From contig NZ_VDMR01000001.1 in the NCBI RefSeq assembly GCF_006346315.1, forward strand, positions 124,001 through 188,000: a stretch of 64,000 nucleotides of DNA. Reading direction: 5' to 3'. How positions within the stretch are numbered: the first letter of the stretch is position 1; each line of letters starts with the position of its first letter. The stretch comes from Nocardioides litoris (GTDB lineage: Bacteria; Actinomycetota; Actinomycetes; Propionibacteriales; Nocardioidaceae). The notes below the pieces were generated by a model. The model was not told where the DNA came from and made no database searches. It saw only the letters and a list, made by a program, of their open reading frames with translations. The translations under genes were made by a program, and so were the position numbers. Positions 50,012-57,755 of this stretch are shown here, piece by piece.

Positions 50012-50449
50012 GTGCCCGTCGTGGAGCGCACGATCGCCGTCGACCGGCCTCCCGAGGTCGTCTTCCGGTTCCTTGCCGACTTCACCACCACCGAGGAGTG
50101 GGACCCGCCGACGGTCTCCACGGAGCGCACCGGGGGCGACGGCGGCGTGGGCACGACCTACCACAACGTGGCCAAGTTCCTCGGGCGTCGCACCGAGGTC
50201 GACTACGTGGTCACCGACTACGTCGAGGGCCGCCGGTTGTGCCTGCACGGCGCCGCCATGGGCCTGCGGATGGTCGACACCATCACGGTCGAGCCCACCA
50301 CCGACGGTGGAAGCGTGGTGACCTACGAGGCCCGCTTCACGCCGGAGGCCGAGGACGACCCGGTCACGCTGCCGTCGATGGCGAGCCTGGGCGACTTCCT
50401 GGCCGAGAGCCTGCGCGACTCGCTCGAGCACCTGCCCTCGGCGGTCTGA
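50012..50449 (+). CDS. SRPBCC (START-like) family protein
   Basis: A 145-residue helix-grip protein: VVERTIAVDRPPEVVFRFLA at the start, strand YVEGRRLCLHGAAM, and a C-terminal helix LGDFLAESLRDSLEHL. Such proteins bind hydrophobic ligands or act as polyketide cyclases. GTG at 50012 with GAGGAAAGG upstream. It is convergent with the LuxR-type gene 12 bases away. The ligand is unknown. Confidence 0.82.
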   Translation: MPVVERTIAVDRPPEVVFRFLADFTTTEEWDPPTVSTERTGGDGGVGTTYHNVAKFLGRRTEVDYVVTDYVEGRRLCLHGAAMGLRMVDTITVEPTTDGGSVVTYEARFTPEAEDDPVTLPSMASLGDFLAESLRDSLEHLPSAV

Positions 50450-50460
50450 GGGCCCGCCGG

Positions 50461-51189
50461 TCAGGTGGGGTCGAGGTCGCGCGACCGGTCGGCCTCGAAG
50501 CCGTGGGCATGGCCCCACAGCACGGCCTGCGTACGCCGGGTGACGCCGATCTTGCGGTAGAGCGTGCGGATGTGGGTCTTGACGGTGTTGATGCCGATGA
50601 AGGCCTGCGCGGTGATCTCCTCGTTGCTCAGGCCCCGGCAGATCAGCGCCAGCACCTCCGCCTCGCGCTGGCTCAGGCCCAGCTCGTCGCCGGGCCAGCG
50701 GCCGGCCTGGGCCAGCACCGCGTCCACCGCGGCCACCCGGCCGGTCAGGTCGGTCAGGTCGGTCAGGTCGGCCAGGTCGGCCAGGTCGGGTGGCCCGGTC
50801 TCGACCACCACCGGCTCCCCGCGGTGCACGTGCTCGAGGGCCTCGACCAGCTCGAGCGCGGTCGTGCCCTTGCCGACGAACCCGTGCGCACCCGCGGCCA
50901 GCGCCTGCTCGACCGCCCCGGCACCGGCGTCCCAGCTGAAGACGACCAGCCGCGGCGCGCCCTGCGCGAGGTCCGGGGGCAGGAGCGAGTCGGCGCTGCG
51001 CCGGGCGAAGGTGTCGAAGAGGACCACGTCGACGTCGCTGACCACCGGCAGTCCCGCGGACAGCTCGACCACGCGCACCCGGTCGGCGTATGGCGCGAGC
51101 ACCGCGGCGAGCCCGGCGACGACGATCTCGTAGTCGTTGACGATGGCGACCCGGATCGGGCCGGCACCGTCCTGGGCTGCGCTGCTCAC
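50461..51189 (-). CDS. LuxR-type response regulator, atypical receiver (1 of 4 in window)
   Basis: A 242-residue NarL-type protein. The receiver-like domain (about 10-125) has VAIVNDYEIVVAGLAAVLAP, so the usual acidic DD pair is N-D. The phosphoacceptor-position Asp is present in VVLFDTFA, and the Lys lies in GAHGFVGKG. The linker has nearly perfect 9-base repeats coding for LADLADLTDLTDLTG. The HTH (about 170-230) has LSQREAEVLALICRGLSNEE and INTVKTHIRTLYRKIG. It is very similar to the gene at 56071. No kinase gene is adjacent. An inverted repeat lies 49 bases upstream. Confidence 0.87.
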   Translation of the reverse strand: MSSAAQDGAGPIRVAIVNDYEIVVAGLAAVLAPYADRVRVVELSAGLPVVSDVDVVLFDTFARRSADSLLPPDLAQGAPRLVVFSWDAGAGAVEQALAAGAHGFVGKGTTALELVEALEHVHRGEPVVVETGPPDLADLADLTDLTDLTGRVAAVDAVLAQAGRWPGDELGLSQREAEVLALICRGLSNEEITAQAFIGINTVKTHIRTLYRKIGVTRRTQAVLWGHAHGFEADRSRDLDPT

Positions 51190-51237
51190 AGCCGACCAGC
51201 CTCCCAGAGCGGCCGCGGCCGGGTCGCACCGCGAGGC

Positions 51238-51253
51238 TCACGCCTAGGGGTGA
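51238..51253. promoter_or_regulatory. Palindrome TCACGCCTAGGGGTGA upstream of LuxR-type gene
   Basis: A 16-base inverted repeat with one mismatched pair, 49 bases upstream of the LuxR-type start at 51189. Similar sequences occur 43-54 bases upstream of two further LuxR-type genes in the window. Confidence 0.5.
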
Positions 51254-51365
51254 TCGTCGCCCGGGCGCGGGGGAGACATGCCGGAGGGTGGTGACCGGGG
51301 GGCGGGTCCGGAGGACCGTCGAGGGGTCGGCCCGCGTCCGGTGCGGGCCCCGGTGGAGGGAACCC

Positions 51366-52352
51366 ATGACGCGCTTCGGCTACACGTTGATGACCGAGCA
51401 GAGCGGCCCGAAGGAGCTCGTCCGCTACGCGCGGGCGGCCGAGGACGTCGGCTTCGACCTCCTGGTCTCCAGCGACCACTACTCGCCGTGGCTGACCGAG
51501 CAGGGCCACGCGCCGTACGCCTGGACCGTGCTGGGCGCGGTGGCCCAGGTGACCGAGCGGGTCGACCTGATGACCTACGTGACCTGCCCGACGCTGCGCT
51601 ACCACCCGGCCGTGGTGGCCCAGAAGGCCGCGACGCTGCAGATCCTCAGCGACAACCGGTTCACCCTCGGCCTGGGCAGCGGGGAGAACCTCAACGAGCA
51701 CGTCGTCGGTGAGGGCTGGCCCGCGGTCGGCGTGCGCCAGGAGATGCTGGTCGAGGCGATCGAGATCATCCGGGCCCTGCACGCCGGCGAGCTCGTCGAC
51801 TACCGCGGCGAGCACTTCGACGTCGAGTCCGGTCGGGTCTGGGACCTGCCCGAGGTCGCCGTGCCGATCGGGGTGGCGGTCTCGGGGGAGCGGTCGATCG
51901 AGCGGTTCGGCCCGCTCGCCGACCACCTCGTCGCCGTCGAGCCCGACGCCGACCTGGTGCAGGACTGGAACGCCGCCGACGGCACGCAGACCATCGGCGA
52001 CGGGGCGCGGGCGATCGGGCAGATCCCGATCTGCTGGGGCCCCGATGTCGAGGAGAGCACCGCTCTGGCCCACGAGCAGTTCCGGTGGTTCGCGGGCGGG
52101 TGGAAGGTCAACGCCGACCTCCCGACGCCGGCCGGCTTCGCCGGCGCGACCCAGTTCGTGCGGCCCGAGGACGTCGCCGACCAGATCCCGTGCGGGCCCG
52201 ACCTCGACGCGATCGTCGAGGCGGTCTCGGCCTTCTGGGAGGCCGGGTTCACCGACGTCGCCCTGGTGCAGATCGGCGACCGGCACCAGCAGCGGTTCCT
52301 CGACGAGGCCGCCGGGCCGCTGCTGGAGAAGCTGCGCGCCGCGTCGGCCTGA
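51366..52352 (+). CDS. LLM-class F420-dependent oxidoreductase (F420-G6P dehydrogenase-like, TIGR03557 type)
   Basis: A 328-residue luciferase-like TIM barrel. Typical residues include DLLVSSDHYSPWL, VDLMTYVTCPTLRYHPAVV, RFTLGLGSGENLNEHVVG and the C-terminal WEAGFTDVALVQIG. This subgroup includes F420-dependent glucose-6-phosphate dehydrogenase relatives; the substrate here is not known. ATG at 51366 with GGTGGAGGG upstream. A strong hairpin terminator follows before the convergent hsp20. Confidence 0.87.
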   Translation: MTRFGYTLMTEQSGPKELVRYARAAEDVGFDLLVSSDHYSPWLTEQGHAPYAWTVLGAVAQVTERVDLMTYVTCPTLRYHPAVVAQKAATLQILSDNRFTLGLGSGENLNEHVVGEGWPAVGVRQEMLVEAIEIIRALHAGELVDYRGEHFDVESGRVWDLPEVAVPIGVAVSGERSIERFGPLADHLVAVEPDADLVQDWNAADGTQTIGDGARAIGQIPICWGPDVEESTALAHEQFRWFAGGWKVNADLPTPAGFAGATQFVRPEDVADQIPCGPDLDAIVEAVSAFWEAGFTDVALVQIGDRHQQRFLDEAAGPLLEKLRAASA

Positions 52353-52383
52353 CGCCACACCGACCCCGAGCGCGAGCACGACG

Positions 52384-52415
52384 GAGCCGGCCCCGAGACT
52401 CCCCGGGGCCGGCTC
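52384..52415. terminator. Hairpin terminator between LLM and Hsp20 genes
   Basis: GAGCCGGCCCCG pairs perfectly with CGGGGCCGGCTC around AGACTCCC (12-bp stem). It is placed between convergent genes and so probably acts on both strands. Confidence 0.85.
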
Positions 52416-52428
52416 GCGGACGGTTCGG

Positions 52429-52875
52429 TCAGGCCTCGATGGCGGTGCGCCCACCGTCGTGGGCGCCGGCGACCTCGATCTTGCGCGGCTTCGCCTTCTC
52501 GGCCACCGGCACGAGCAGGCGCAGCACGCCCGCGTCGTACGACGCCTCGATGCGCTCGAGGTCGAGGTTGTCGCCCAGCACGAGCTGGCGGCTGAACGAG
52601 CCGCGCGTGCGCTCGGAGGCGAGCATCTGCCAGTCGCCGTTGGGCGCCAGCCGCTCGGCGCGGACGGTGAGCACGTTGCGCTCCACGTCGAGGTCGATGG
52701 TCTCGGGCGCCACGCCCGGCAGGTCGAACTCGATGACGAAGCGGTCGCCCTCGCGCCAGGCGTCCATCGGCATCACGGCCGGCCGGCTGGAGGTGCCCAC
52801 GCCCGGGCCGGAGCCCAGCAGCTGCTGGGCGAGGCGGTCGAGGTCGCGGAACGGGTCGGTGGTGCGCAGCAGCAC
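52429..52875 (-). CDS. Small heat-shock protein, Hsp20/alpha-crystallin family
   Basis: A 148-residue holdase chaperone. The alpha-crystallin domain runs about residues 36-130, with [32 protein letters not shown] and [11 protein letters not shown]; the C-terminal GVLRLLVPV matches the GVLxxxxP block. AGGAGG lies upstream of the GTG start at 52875. A TTGACA-17-TACAAA promoter and a leader hairpin precede it, and a MerR-type gene lies divergently. Confidence 0.93.
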   Translation of the reverse strand: MLLRTTDPFRDLDRLAQQLLGSGPGVGTSSRPAVMPMDAWREGDRFVIEFDLPGVAPETIDLDVERNVLTVRAERLAPNGDWQMLASERTRGSFSRQLVLGDNLDLERIEASYDAGVLRLLVPVAEKAKPRKIEVAGAHDGGRTAIEA

Positions 52876-52908
52876 GGTGTCCTCCTGTACGTGTGTCTCG
52901 GTGGGGCC

Positions 52909-52941
52909 GGAGCAGGTCCACCGCCACGGTGGACGTGCTCC
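52909..52941 (-). promoter_or_regulatory. Leader hairpin of hsp20 mRNA
   Basis: GGAGCAGGTCCACCG and CGGTGGACGTGCTCC form a 15-bp stem with one mismatch and a 3-base loop, between the promoter and the ribosome site. It may stabilise the mRNA or control its translation. Confidence 0.6.
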
Positions 52942-52967
52942 GTATCTGTATCAACGGTTATAGGTTG

Positions 52968-52996
52968 TTTGTATTCCAGGGATCAGGCATTGTCAA
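52968..52996 (-). promoter_or_regulatory. Promoter of hsp20
   Basis: On the minus strand, TTGACA (52991-52996) and TACAAA (52968-52973) are separated by exactly 17 bases. This region is AT-rich against a 74% GC background. Transcription would start near 52960, giving a leader of about 85 bases. The MerR-type gene starts at 53001, just behind the -35 box. Confidence 0.75.
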
Positions 52997-53000
52997 GCGG

Positions 53001-53315
53001 GTGACCGCGAGCAGCCAGGGTGTCTTCGCCATCTCCGTCGCCGCCGAGATGGTCGCGATGGAGATCCAGAACCTGCGCGTCTACGAGCGCCGGGGCCTGG
53101 TCAGCCCCGACCGCACCGCGGGGGGCACCCGGCTGTACTCCGCCGACGACATCGAGCGGTTGCACCGGGTGCGCGAGCTGCTGGCCGAGGGCCTCAACCT
53201 GGCCGGGGTGGCCCGGGTGCTGGCCCTCGAGGGCGAGGTGGCCCGGCTGCGCCGTGACAACGCCCGGCTGCGGCGGGCCGAGCGAGCCCGGCGGGAGCCC
53301 GAGCGCGCGGAGTAG
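53001..53315 (+). CDS. MerR-family regulator, HspR-like
   Basis: A 104-residue protein. Residues 5-75 form a MerR winged helix: AISVAAEMVAMEIQNLRVYE, RRGLVSPDRTAGGTRLYSAD and LHRVRELLAEGLNLAGVARV. A Glu/Arg-rich coiled coil follows (about 75-104). HspR proteins repress chaperone genes and have this exact start and length. Its divergence from hsp20 supports the role. The classical HAIR inverted repeat (CTTGAGT-N7-ACTCAAG) is not visible in the gap, so its operator may differ. GTG at 53001 is chosen. Confidence 0.82.
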   Translation: MTASSQGVFAISVAAEMVAMEIQNLRVYERRGLVSPDRTAGGTRLYSADDIERLHRVRELLAEGLNLAGVARVLALEGEVARLRRDNARLRRAERARREPERAE

Positions 53316-53381
53316 GATGTCTGGACCGGGCCAGGGCCGAAACGCGACCCCGACGGCTCGGTGCACGCGAAGAGGCGACCC

Positions 53382-54032
53382 ATGCGTCACCCCCGTCCGT
53401 CCTTCCTCTCGCTCGTCACCGGCCCCGCGGCCGCGGCCCCCACCGCGACCGTCGACGCCCCGGTCGACGACGCCCCACCGGTCCGGGTCTCCCTCGAGGT
53501 GCCCGCCCTGCTCGCCGCCGGCGTGACGGTGCTGCTGCGCCCGTACGCCGACCGCGTGCGGATCGTGCCGCGGCACGGTCCGGAGGTCCCGGACGTCGAG
53601 GTGCTCGACCCCGCCCTCGCCCGCACGGTCGACGGGAACCCCGCCGGCGCCGGGCCCGACGACCTGCCGGCCGTGCCGCGGGTCGCCCTGGTCTGGGAGA
53701 GCGGGTCGGCCGCCGTCGCCCGGGCCCGCGACCTCGGCGCGGTCGCGATGGTGCCGGTCAGCGCCGGGGCCGAGGCCCTGGTCGAGGCCCTCGAGCGGGT
53801 GCACCGGCGTGACCCGCTCGTCGACCCCGACGCCCCGGCGCCGGGCGGGCTCTCGCCGCGGGAGGCCGACGTGCTGCGCGGCATCTGCCGCGGGCAGTCC
53901 AACCTCGAGATCGCCGAGGAGCTCTACGTCTCCATCAACTCCGTCAAGACCTACGTCCGCAGCGCCTACCGGAAGATGGGCGTCAGCAGCCGGTCTCAGG
54001 CCGTCCTGTGGGGGCTCGAGCACGGCCTGTGA
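53382..54032 (+). CDS. LuxR-type regulator with degenerate receiver (2 of 4)
   Basis: A 216-residue protein. The C-terminal HTH is intact (LSPREADVLRGICRGQSNLE, SINSVKTYVRSAYRKMG), and it ends SRSQAVLWGLEHGL like its paralogues. The N-terminal domain keeps the secondary-structure rhythm of a receiver (VRVSLEVPALLAAGVTVLL, RVALVWESGS) but lacks the acidic pair and Lys, so phosphorylation is unlikely. ATG at 53382 with GAAGAGG upstream. Confidence 0.83.
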   Translation: MRHPRPSFLSLVTGPAAAAPTATVDAPVDDAPPVRVSLEVPALLAAGVTVLLRPYADRVRIVPRHGPEVPDVEVLDPALARTVDGNPAGAGPDDLPAVPRVALVWESGSAAVARARDLGAVAMVPVSAGAEALVEALERVHRRDPLVDPDAPAPGGLSPREADVLRGICRGQSNLEIAEELYVSINSVKTYVRSAYRKMGVSSRSQAVLWGLEHGL

Positions 54033-54193
54033 GGGGTCTGCCGCCCGGCGCCGGCGGCACGGCGAGTCACCCTTCGGGGTAGTGAGGTGGGCGCTGCTAA
54101 CTTGTGCGGCGTTCCCGGCGGAGCCCAAACAGTGACTCGCGCCTGTCGGGGGTCCGGTCCCACGGATCCCCCGGTCCTCCGACGGAGCGGTCC

Positions 54194-54919
54194 TTGTCCC
54201 GACCCCTCGACGTGGTCAGCGCGCTGACGCGGGTCCTGCGCGACCTGCAGTCCCCCACCGACGTCGATGTCCGCCTGCGCGCCCTGGTGGCCGCGGCCCG
54301 TGACCTCGCCCCCCTCGTCGACCACGCCGGTCTGGTCGCACCCGGCGACGACGAGGACGGCCAGCCCGTGGTGCGCGCCGGCACCGGGCCGCTCCTGGAG
54401 CGCCTCGTCGCCGCCGAGCACGAGACCGGCGAGGGGCCCGTGCGGGCCGTGCTGGGCGGGGAGCCGGCGACCCGGCTCGACCAGCTCGGCGGCGCGACCC
54501 GCTGGCCGTCGTACGCCGCGCAGGCGGACGCCGCTGGCCTGTGCTCCCAGCTCGTGGTGCCGGTGGTGGTCGAGGAGCAGGTGGCGGCCGCGCTGGTGCT
54601 CTGCGCGACCGACGACAGCGTGCTCGACGAGCGCACCCCCGCCATCGCCGAGCTGGTGGCCGAGCTCGTGGCCCTCGTGCTGGGCCACGACCGGCGGGTG
54701 GAGAACCTCGACGCCGCGCTGTCGACGCGCACCACGATCGGCCTCGCGCTCGGCATGGTCATGCAGCGCCTGCAGATCGACCAGGACACGGCCTTCGCCT
54801 ACCTGACCCGGCTCTCGGCGACCTCGGAGACCAAGCTGCGCGACGTCGCCGCGGGCATCGTGCAGCAGCACGGGGAGACCGCCCGGCGGGATGGGTCGGG
54901 GCCGACGCCCGGCGCCTAG
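54194..54919 (+). CDS. GAF- and ANTAR-domain protein
   Basis: A 241-residue protein. A GAF-like domain (about 10-160) has GPVRAVLGGEPATRLDQLGG and LCSQLVVPVVVEEQVAAALV. A C-terminal ANTAR RNA-binding domain (about 170-225) has RTTIGLALGMVMQRLQIDQD and AFAYLTRLSATSETKLRDVA. ANTAR proteins act by antitermination at paired stem-loops, or as sensors. TTG at 54194 is the best supported start (GGAGCGG upstream); GTG at 54104 is the alternative. Confidence 0.8.
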   Translation: MSRPLDVVSALTRVLRDLQSPTDVDVRLRALVAAARDLAPLVDHAGLVAPGDDEDGQPVVRAGTGPLLERLVAAEHETGEGPVRAVLGGEPATRLDQLGGATRWPSYAAQADAAGLCSQLVVPVVVEEQVAAALVLCATDDSVLDERTPAIAELVAELVALVLGHDRRVENLDAALSTRTTIGLALGMVMQRLQIDQDTAFAYLTRLSATSETKLRDVAAGIVQQHGETARRDGSGPTPGA

Positions 54920-54929
54920 CGTCGGGGCG

Positions 54930-55337
54930 GTGACCGCGACCCGCTTCGACTTCGCCTTCGCCCGGTCCTACCGGGTCCCCGCGCTCGCGCTGGGCATCAC
55001 CGGGTCGACCGCCTGGGTCGAGCTCGGGACCGACGGGCTGCTGGTCCGCTACGGCCTGTGGCGGCTCCGCACCCCGCTGGCCAACCTCGGCGAGGTGCAG
55101 CGCACCGGTGGGTTCAGCTGGTTCAAGACCGTCGGGCCGCCGCACCTGTCCTTCGCCGACCGGGGCGTCAGCTTCGCGACCAACGGGGACGACGCGGTGT
55201 GCGTGCAGTTCCACGAGCCGGTGCGGGTGCTCGACCCGACCGGGCGGCTGCGGCACCCGGGCGCGACGATGACGCTGCGCGACCCCGACCGGTTCGTCGC
55301 CGAGCTCGACGACCTGCGCGGGAGCGGTCGTGGCTGA
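54930..55337 (+). CDS. Hypothetical protein, possibly PH-like fold
   Basis: A 135-residue all-beta-looking protein (TAWVELGTDGLLVRYGLWRL, GGFSWFKTVGPPHLSFADRG) with a C-terminal helix. The pattern resembles actinobacterial PH-like domains, but the family is not recognised. GTG at 54930 with TAGCGT 7 bases upstream suggests a leaderless mRNA. It overlaps the HAD gene by 8 bases. Confidence 0.65.
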   Translation: MTATRFDFAFARSYRVPALALGITGSTAWVELGTDGLLVRYGLWRLRTPLANLGEVQRTGGFSWFKTVGPPHLSFADRGVSFATNGDDAVCVQFHEPVRVLDPTGRLRHPGATMTLRDPDRFVAELDDLRGSGRG

Positions 55338-56004
55338 GCGCTCCCGCGTCGACGCCGTCGTCCTCGACCTCGACGGCACCCTCGTCGACTCCGTCTACGC
55401 CCACGTGCTGGCCTGGCACGCCGCCTTCCGCGACGTCGGGCTGCACGTGCCCACGGCGCGCCTGCACCGGCTGATCGGCATGGGCGGCGACCGCCTGGTC
55501 GCGGCCGCGGCGGGGGAGGCGACCGAGCACGCGCTCGGCGACGAGCTGCGCCGTCGCCACCCGGAGCGGCTGGACCAGCTCTTCGGGTCGATCGTGCCCA
55601 CCGAGGGTGCCGGCGACCTCCTCCAGGCGCTGCGCGACCACGGCCTCACCGTCACCCTGGCCAGCTCCAGCGAGCGCGACCTCACCGACCGGCTCCTCGA
55701 CCTCCTCGGCGCCGACCGGCACCTGCTCGACGAGCTGGTCACCGGCTCCGACGCAGAGCGCAGCAAGCCGTCCGGTGAGCTGGTCTCGGTGGCGCTGGAG
55801 TCGGTCGACGCCGACCGGGCCGTGGTCGTCGGCGACGCCACCTGGGACGTCCGCGCCGCCGCCGATGCCGGCGTCCCGTGCGTCACCGTGCTGACCGGCG
55901 GCATCGGCGAGGCCGAGCTGCTCGAGGCCGGCGCCGCGGCCGTCCACGCCTCCCCGGCCGACCTGGCCGCCCACCTCCGCGCGACCGGGTCCCTCCTGGG
56001 CTGA
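55330..56004 (+). CDS. HAD-superfamily hydrolase
   Basis: A 224-residue phosphatase of the phosphoglycolate/beta-phosphoglucomutase group. Unlike the HAD-like protein at 32140, motif I is intact (VVLDLDGTLVDS). Motif II is in VTLASSS, motif III in RSKPSGELV and motif IV in VVVGDATWDVRAA. The substrate is unknown. GTG at 55330 inside the end of the preceding gene. Confidence 0.87.
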   Translation: MAERSRVDAVVLDLDGTLVDSVYAHVLAWHAAFRDVGLHVPTARLHRLIGMGGDRLVAAAAGEATEHALGDELRRRHPERLDQLFGSIVPTEGAGDLLQALRDHGLTVTLASSSERDLTDRLLDLLGADRHLLDELVTGSDAERSKPSGELVSVALESVDADRAVVVGDATWDVRAAADAGVPCVTVLTGGIGEAELLEAGAAAVHASPADLAAHLRATGSLLG

Positions 56005-56070
56005 CCAGGCCGCCGTCCGGCCGCCGCCGCGTGCCGGGTGGGTCCGGCGGCTTCAGCGCCCTCAGCGCCC

Positions 56071-56709
56071 TCAGCGCTCGCCGTCGACGACGACGCGGGT
56101 GCGGTCGGGGGAGAAGCCGTGCTCCATGCCCCAGAGCACGGCCTGGGTGCGGCTGCCGGCGCCGATCTTGCGGTAGAGCGTGCGGATGTAGGTCTTGACG
56201 GTGTTGATGCCGATGAAGGCGCGCTCGGCGATGTCCTGGTTGGACAGGCCCTGGCAGATCAGGGCCAGCACCTCGGACTCGCGGGCGCTCAGGCCGAGCT
56301 GGTCACCGGGCCAGCGGCCGAGCTCGTCCCCCTCGGGGCCGGGCGTCACCTGCTCGCCGGCGTGGGTGCGCTCGATGGCCTCGACGAGCTCCTCGACGGT
56401 GCTGCCCTTGGACACGTAGCCCGACGCGCCGGCCGCCAGGGCCCGCTTGACCAGCTCGGGGTCGGTGTTCCAGCTCAGCACGAGCAGCTTGGCCCGGCTG
56501 CCGTCCATGATGTCGTCGATCTCGATCGCGTCGCCCTGGACCTGGCCGTAGGAGTCGTAGAGCACCACGTCGACGTCGCTCACGACCGGCTCGCGGCTGT
56601 CGAGCTCGACGACCCGGATGCGGTCGTCGTGCCGGGCCAGGACGGCGGCGATGCCAGCGACGACGATCTCGTAGTCGTTGACGATGGCGACGCGGACGGG
56701 CGTGGACAT
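56071..56709 (-). CDS. LuxR-type response regulator, atypical receiver (3 of 4)
   Basis: A 212-residue close paralogue of the 50461 gene. The receiver start is VAIVNDYEIVVAGIAAVLAR (acidic pair N-D); the phosphoacceptor-position Asp is in VVLYDSYG, and Lys is in GASGYVSKG. The HTH is LSARESEVLALICQGLSNQD and INTVKTYIRTLYRKIG. A TCACCCCTGGGCAGGGA sequence lies 54 bases upstream. No kinase is adjacent. Confidence 0.88.
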   Translation of the reverse strand: MSTPVRVAIVNDYEIVVAGIAAVLARHDDRIRVVELDSREPVVSDVDVVLYDSYGQVQGDAIEIDDIMDGSRAKLLVLSWNTDPELVKRALAAGASGYVSKGSTVEELVEAIERTHAGEQVTPGPEGDELGRWPGDQLGLSARESEVLALICQGLSNQDIAERAFIGINTVKTYIRTLYRKIGAGSRTQAVLWGMEHGFSPDRTRVVVDGER

Positions 56710-56824
56710 GCGAGGCATCGTAGTGCGCCCGCGCCCACCCGTGCGGGCGGTCGCCGCGCCGTTCACCCCTGGGCAGGGATCCCCCGCGGCCTGCGGCGCG
56801 ACAGGCTGGGGTGGTGATGCCGCA

Positions 56825-57454
56825 GTGACGCACGAGCGCCGGTCGACCCGCATCGGGGGCCTCCTCGTCGAGTACGACGACCGGGTGCTGGAGCCCCGCC
56901 CCTGGACCGAGCTGCAGGCGGCCTGGGCCGTCGAGCTGCTGGACGACGCGCCCCCGGGACCGGTGCTCGAGCTGTGCACGGGCGCGGGCCACATCGGCCT
57001 GCTGGTCGCCGCCCGCACCGAGCGCCACCTGGTGGCGGTCGATGCCGACCCGACGGCGTGCGGCTTCGCCCGGCTCAACGCCGAGGGCGCGGGTGTCGAG
57101 CACCGCGTCGAGGTGCGGGAGTCACCGCTGCAGAGCGCGGTGGCGCCGGGCGAGCGGTTCGCCCTCGTGCTCGCCGACCCGCCGTGGGTGCCGTCGGCCG
57201 ACGTGGGCCGGTTCCCCGAGGACCCGCTCACCGCCATCGACGGCGGACCGGCCGGGCTCGACCTCGCCCACGCCTGCGTGGAGGCCGCGGCCCCGTGCCT
57301 CGAGCCCGGGGGCGACCTGCTGCTGCAGCTCGGCGACGCCGAGCAGGCCGACCTGGTCACCGAGCGCGCGGAGGCCTCCGGCGCCTGGGCGGCTGCCGGC
57401 CGTCGTACGGCGGCCCGCGGGCTCGTCCTGCGCCTGACCCGCCAGCCGGGCTAG
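56825..57454 (+). CDS. SAM-dependent methyltransferase (HemK/small-methyltransferase type)
   Basis: A 209-residue Rossmann methyltransferase. The SAM motif is VLELCTGAGHIGLLVAA, the acidic loop VAVDADPTACG, and the catalytic block VLADPPWVPSA stands in for NPPY. It resembles PrmC/RlmG-type small methyltransferases acting on Gln or nucleobase nitrogen; the target is unknown. GTG at 56825. Its TAG stop is part of a long hairpin. Confidence 0.83.
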   Translation: MTHERRSTRIGGLLVEYDDRVLEPRPWTELQAAWAVELLDDAPPGPVLELCTGAGHIGLLVAARTERHLVAVDADPTACGFARLNAEGAGVEHRVEVRESPLQSAVAPGERFALVLADPPWVPSADVGRFPEDPLTAIDGGPAGLDLAHACVEAAAPCLEPGGDLLLQLGDAEQADLVTERAEASGAWAAAGRRTAARGLVLRLTRQPG

Positions 57455-57510
57455 TCCCTGACGATCTGGTCGTCGATCGCGCCGATCCACGACCACTTCG
57501 TCAGGGACTA
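57452..57510. terminator. Nested bidirectional hairpin
   Basis: The outer stem TAGTCCCTGACGA/TCGTCAGGGACTA is 13 bp, with an inner stem TGGTCGT/ACGACCA and a GATCG...CGATC core. It includes the methyltransferase stop codon and lies before the convergent CDGSH gene. Confidence 0.8.
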
Positions 57511-57539
57511 CCCCCGGGTCGGGGCTCGGAGGGTGCCGG

Positions 57540-57755
57540 TCAGCGCCAGCCGGGGAGCAGCTTGTGGGTGCCGTCGCACCAGGGCTTGCGGGCCGACTTC
57601 TCACAGCGGCAGACGGCGCTGACGGGGCGGGTGCTCTCGTGGCGCACGCCGTCCTCGGTCTCGATGACCACGTCGCCGCGCACCAGCATCGGCCCGCCGG
57701 GGCACACGACGATGTCGGCCCGCCGCTCGGGCCGGCCGGACGCCTCGGCGCTCAC
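57540..57755 (-). CDS. CDGSH iron-sulphur domain protein
   Basis: A 71-residue protein with the 2Fe-2S signature CRCEKSARKPWCDGTHK (three Cys and one His). It is short, as for bacterial mitoNEET-like proteins, which carry electrons or clusters. GTG at 57755 overlaps the stop of the iron-dependent redox gene by 4 bases, so the two are co-translated. Confidence 0.92.
   Translation of the reverse strand: MSAEASGRPERRADIVVCPGGPMLVRGDVVIETEDGVRHESTRPVSAVCRCEKSARKPWCDGTHKLLPGWR

Noticed and set aside
52942..53000. HAIR operator for the HspR-like protein
   Set aside because: No CTTGAG...CTCAAG pair is present in the hsp20/merR gap.
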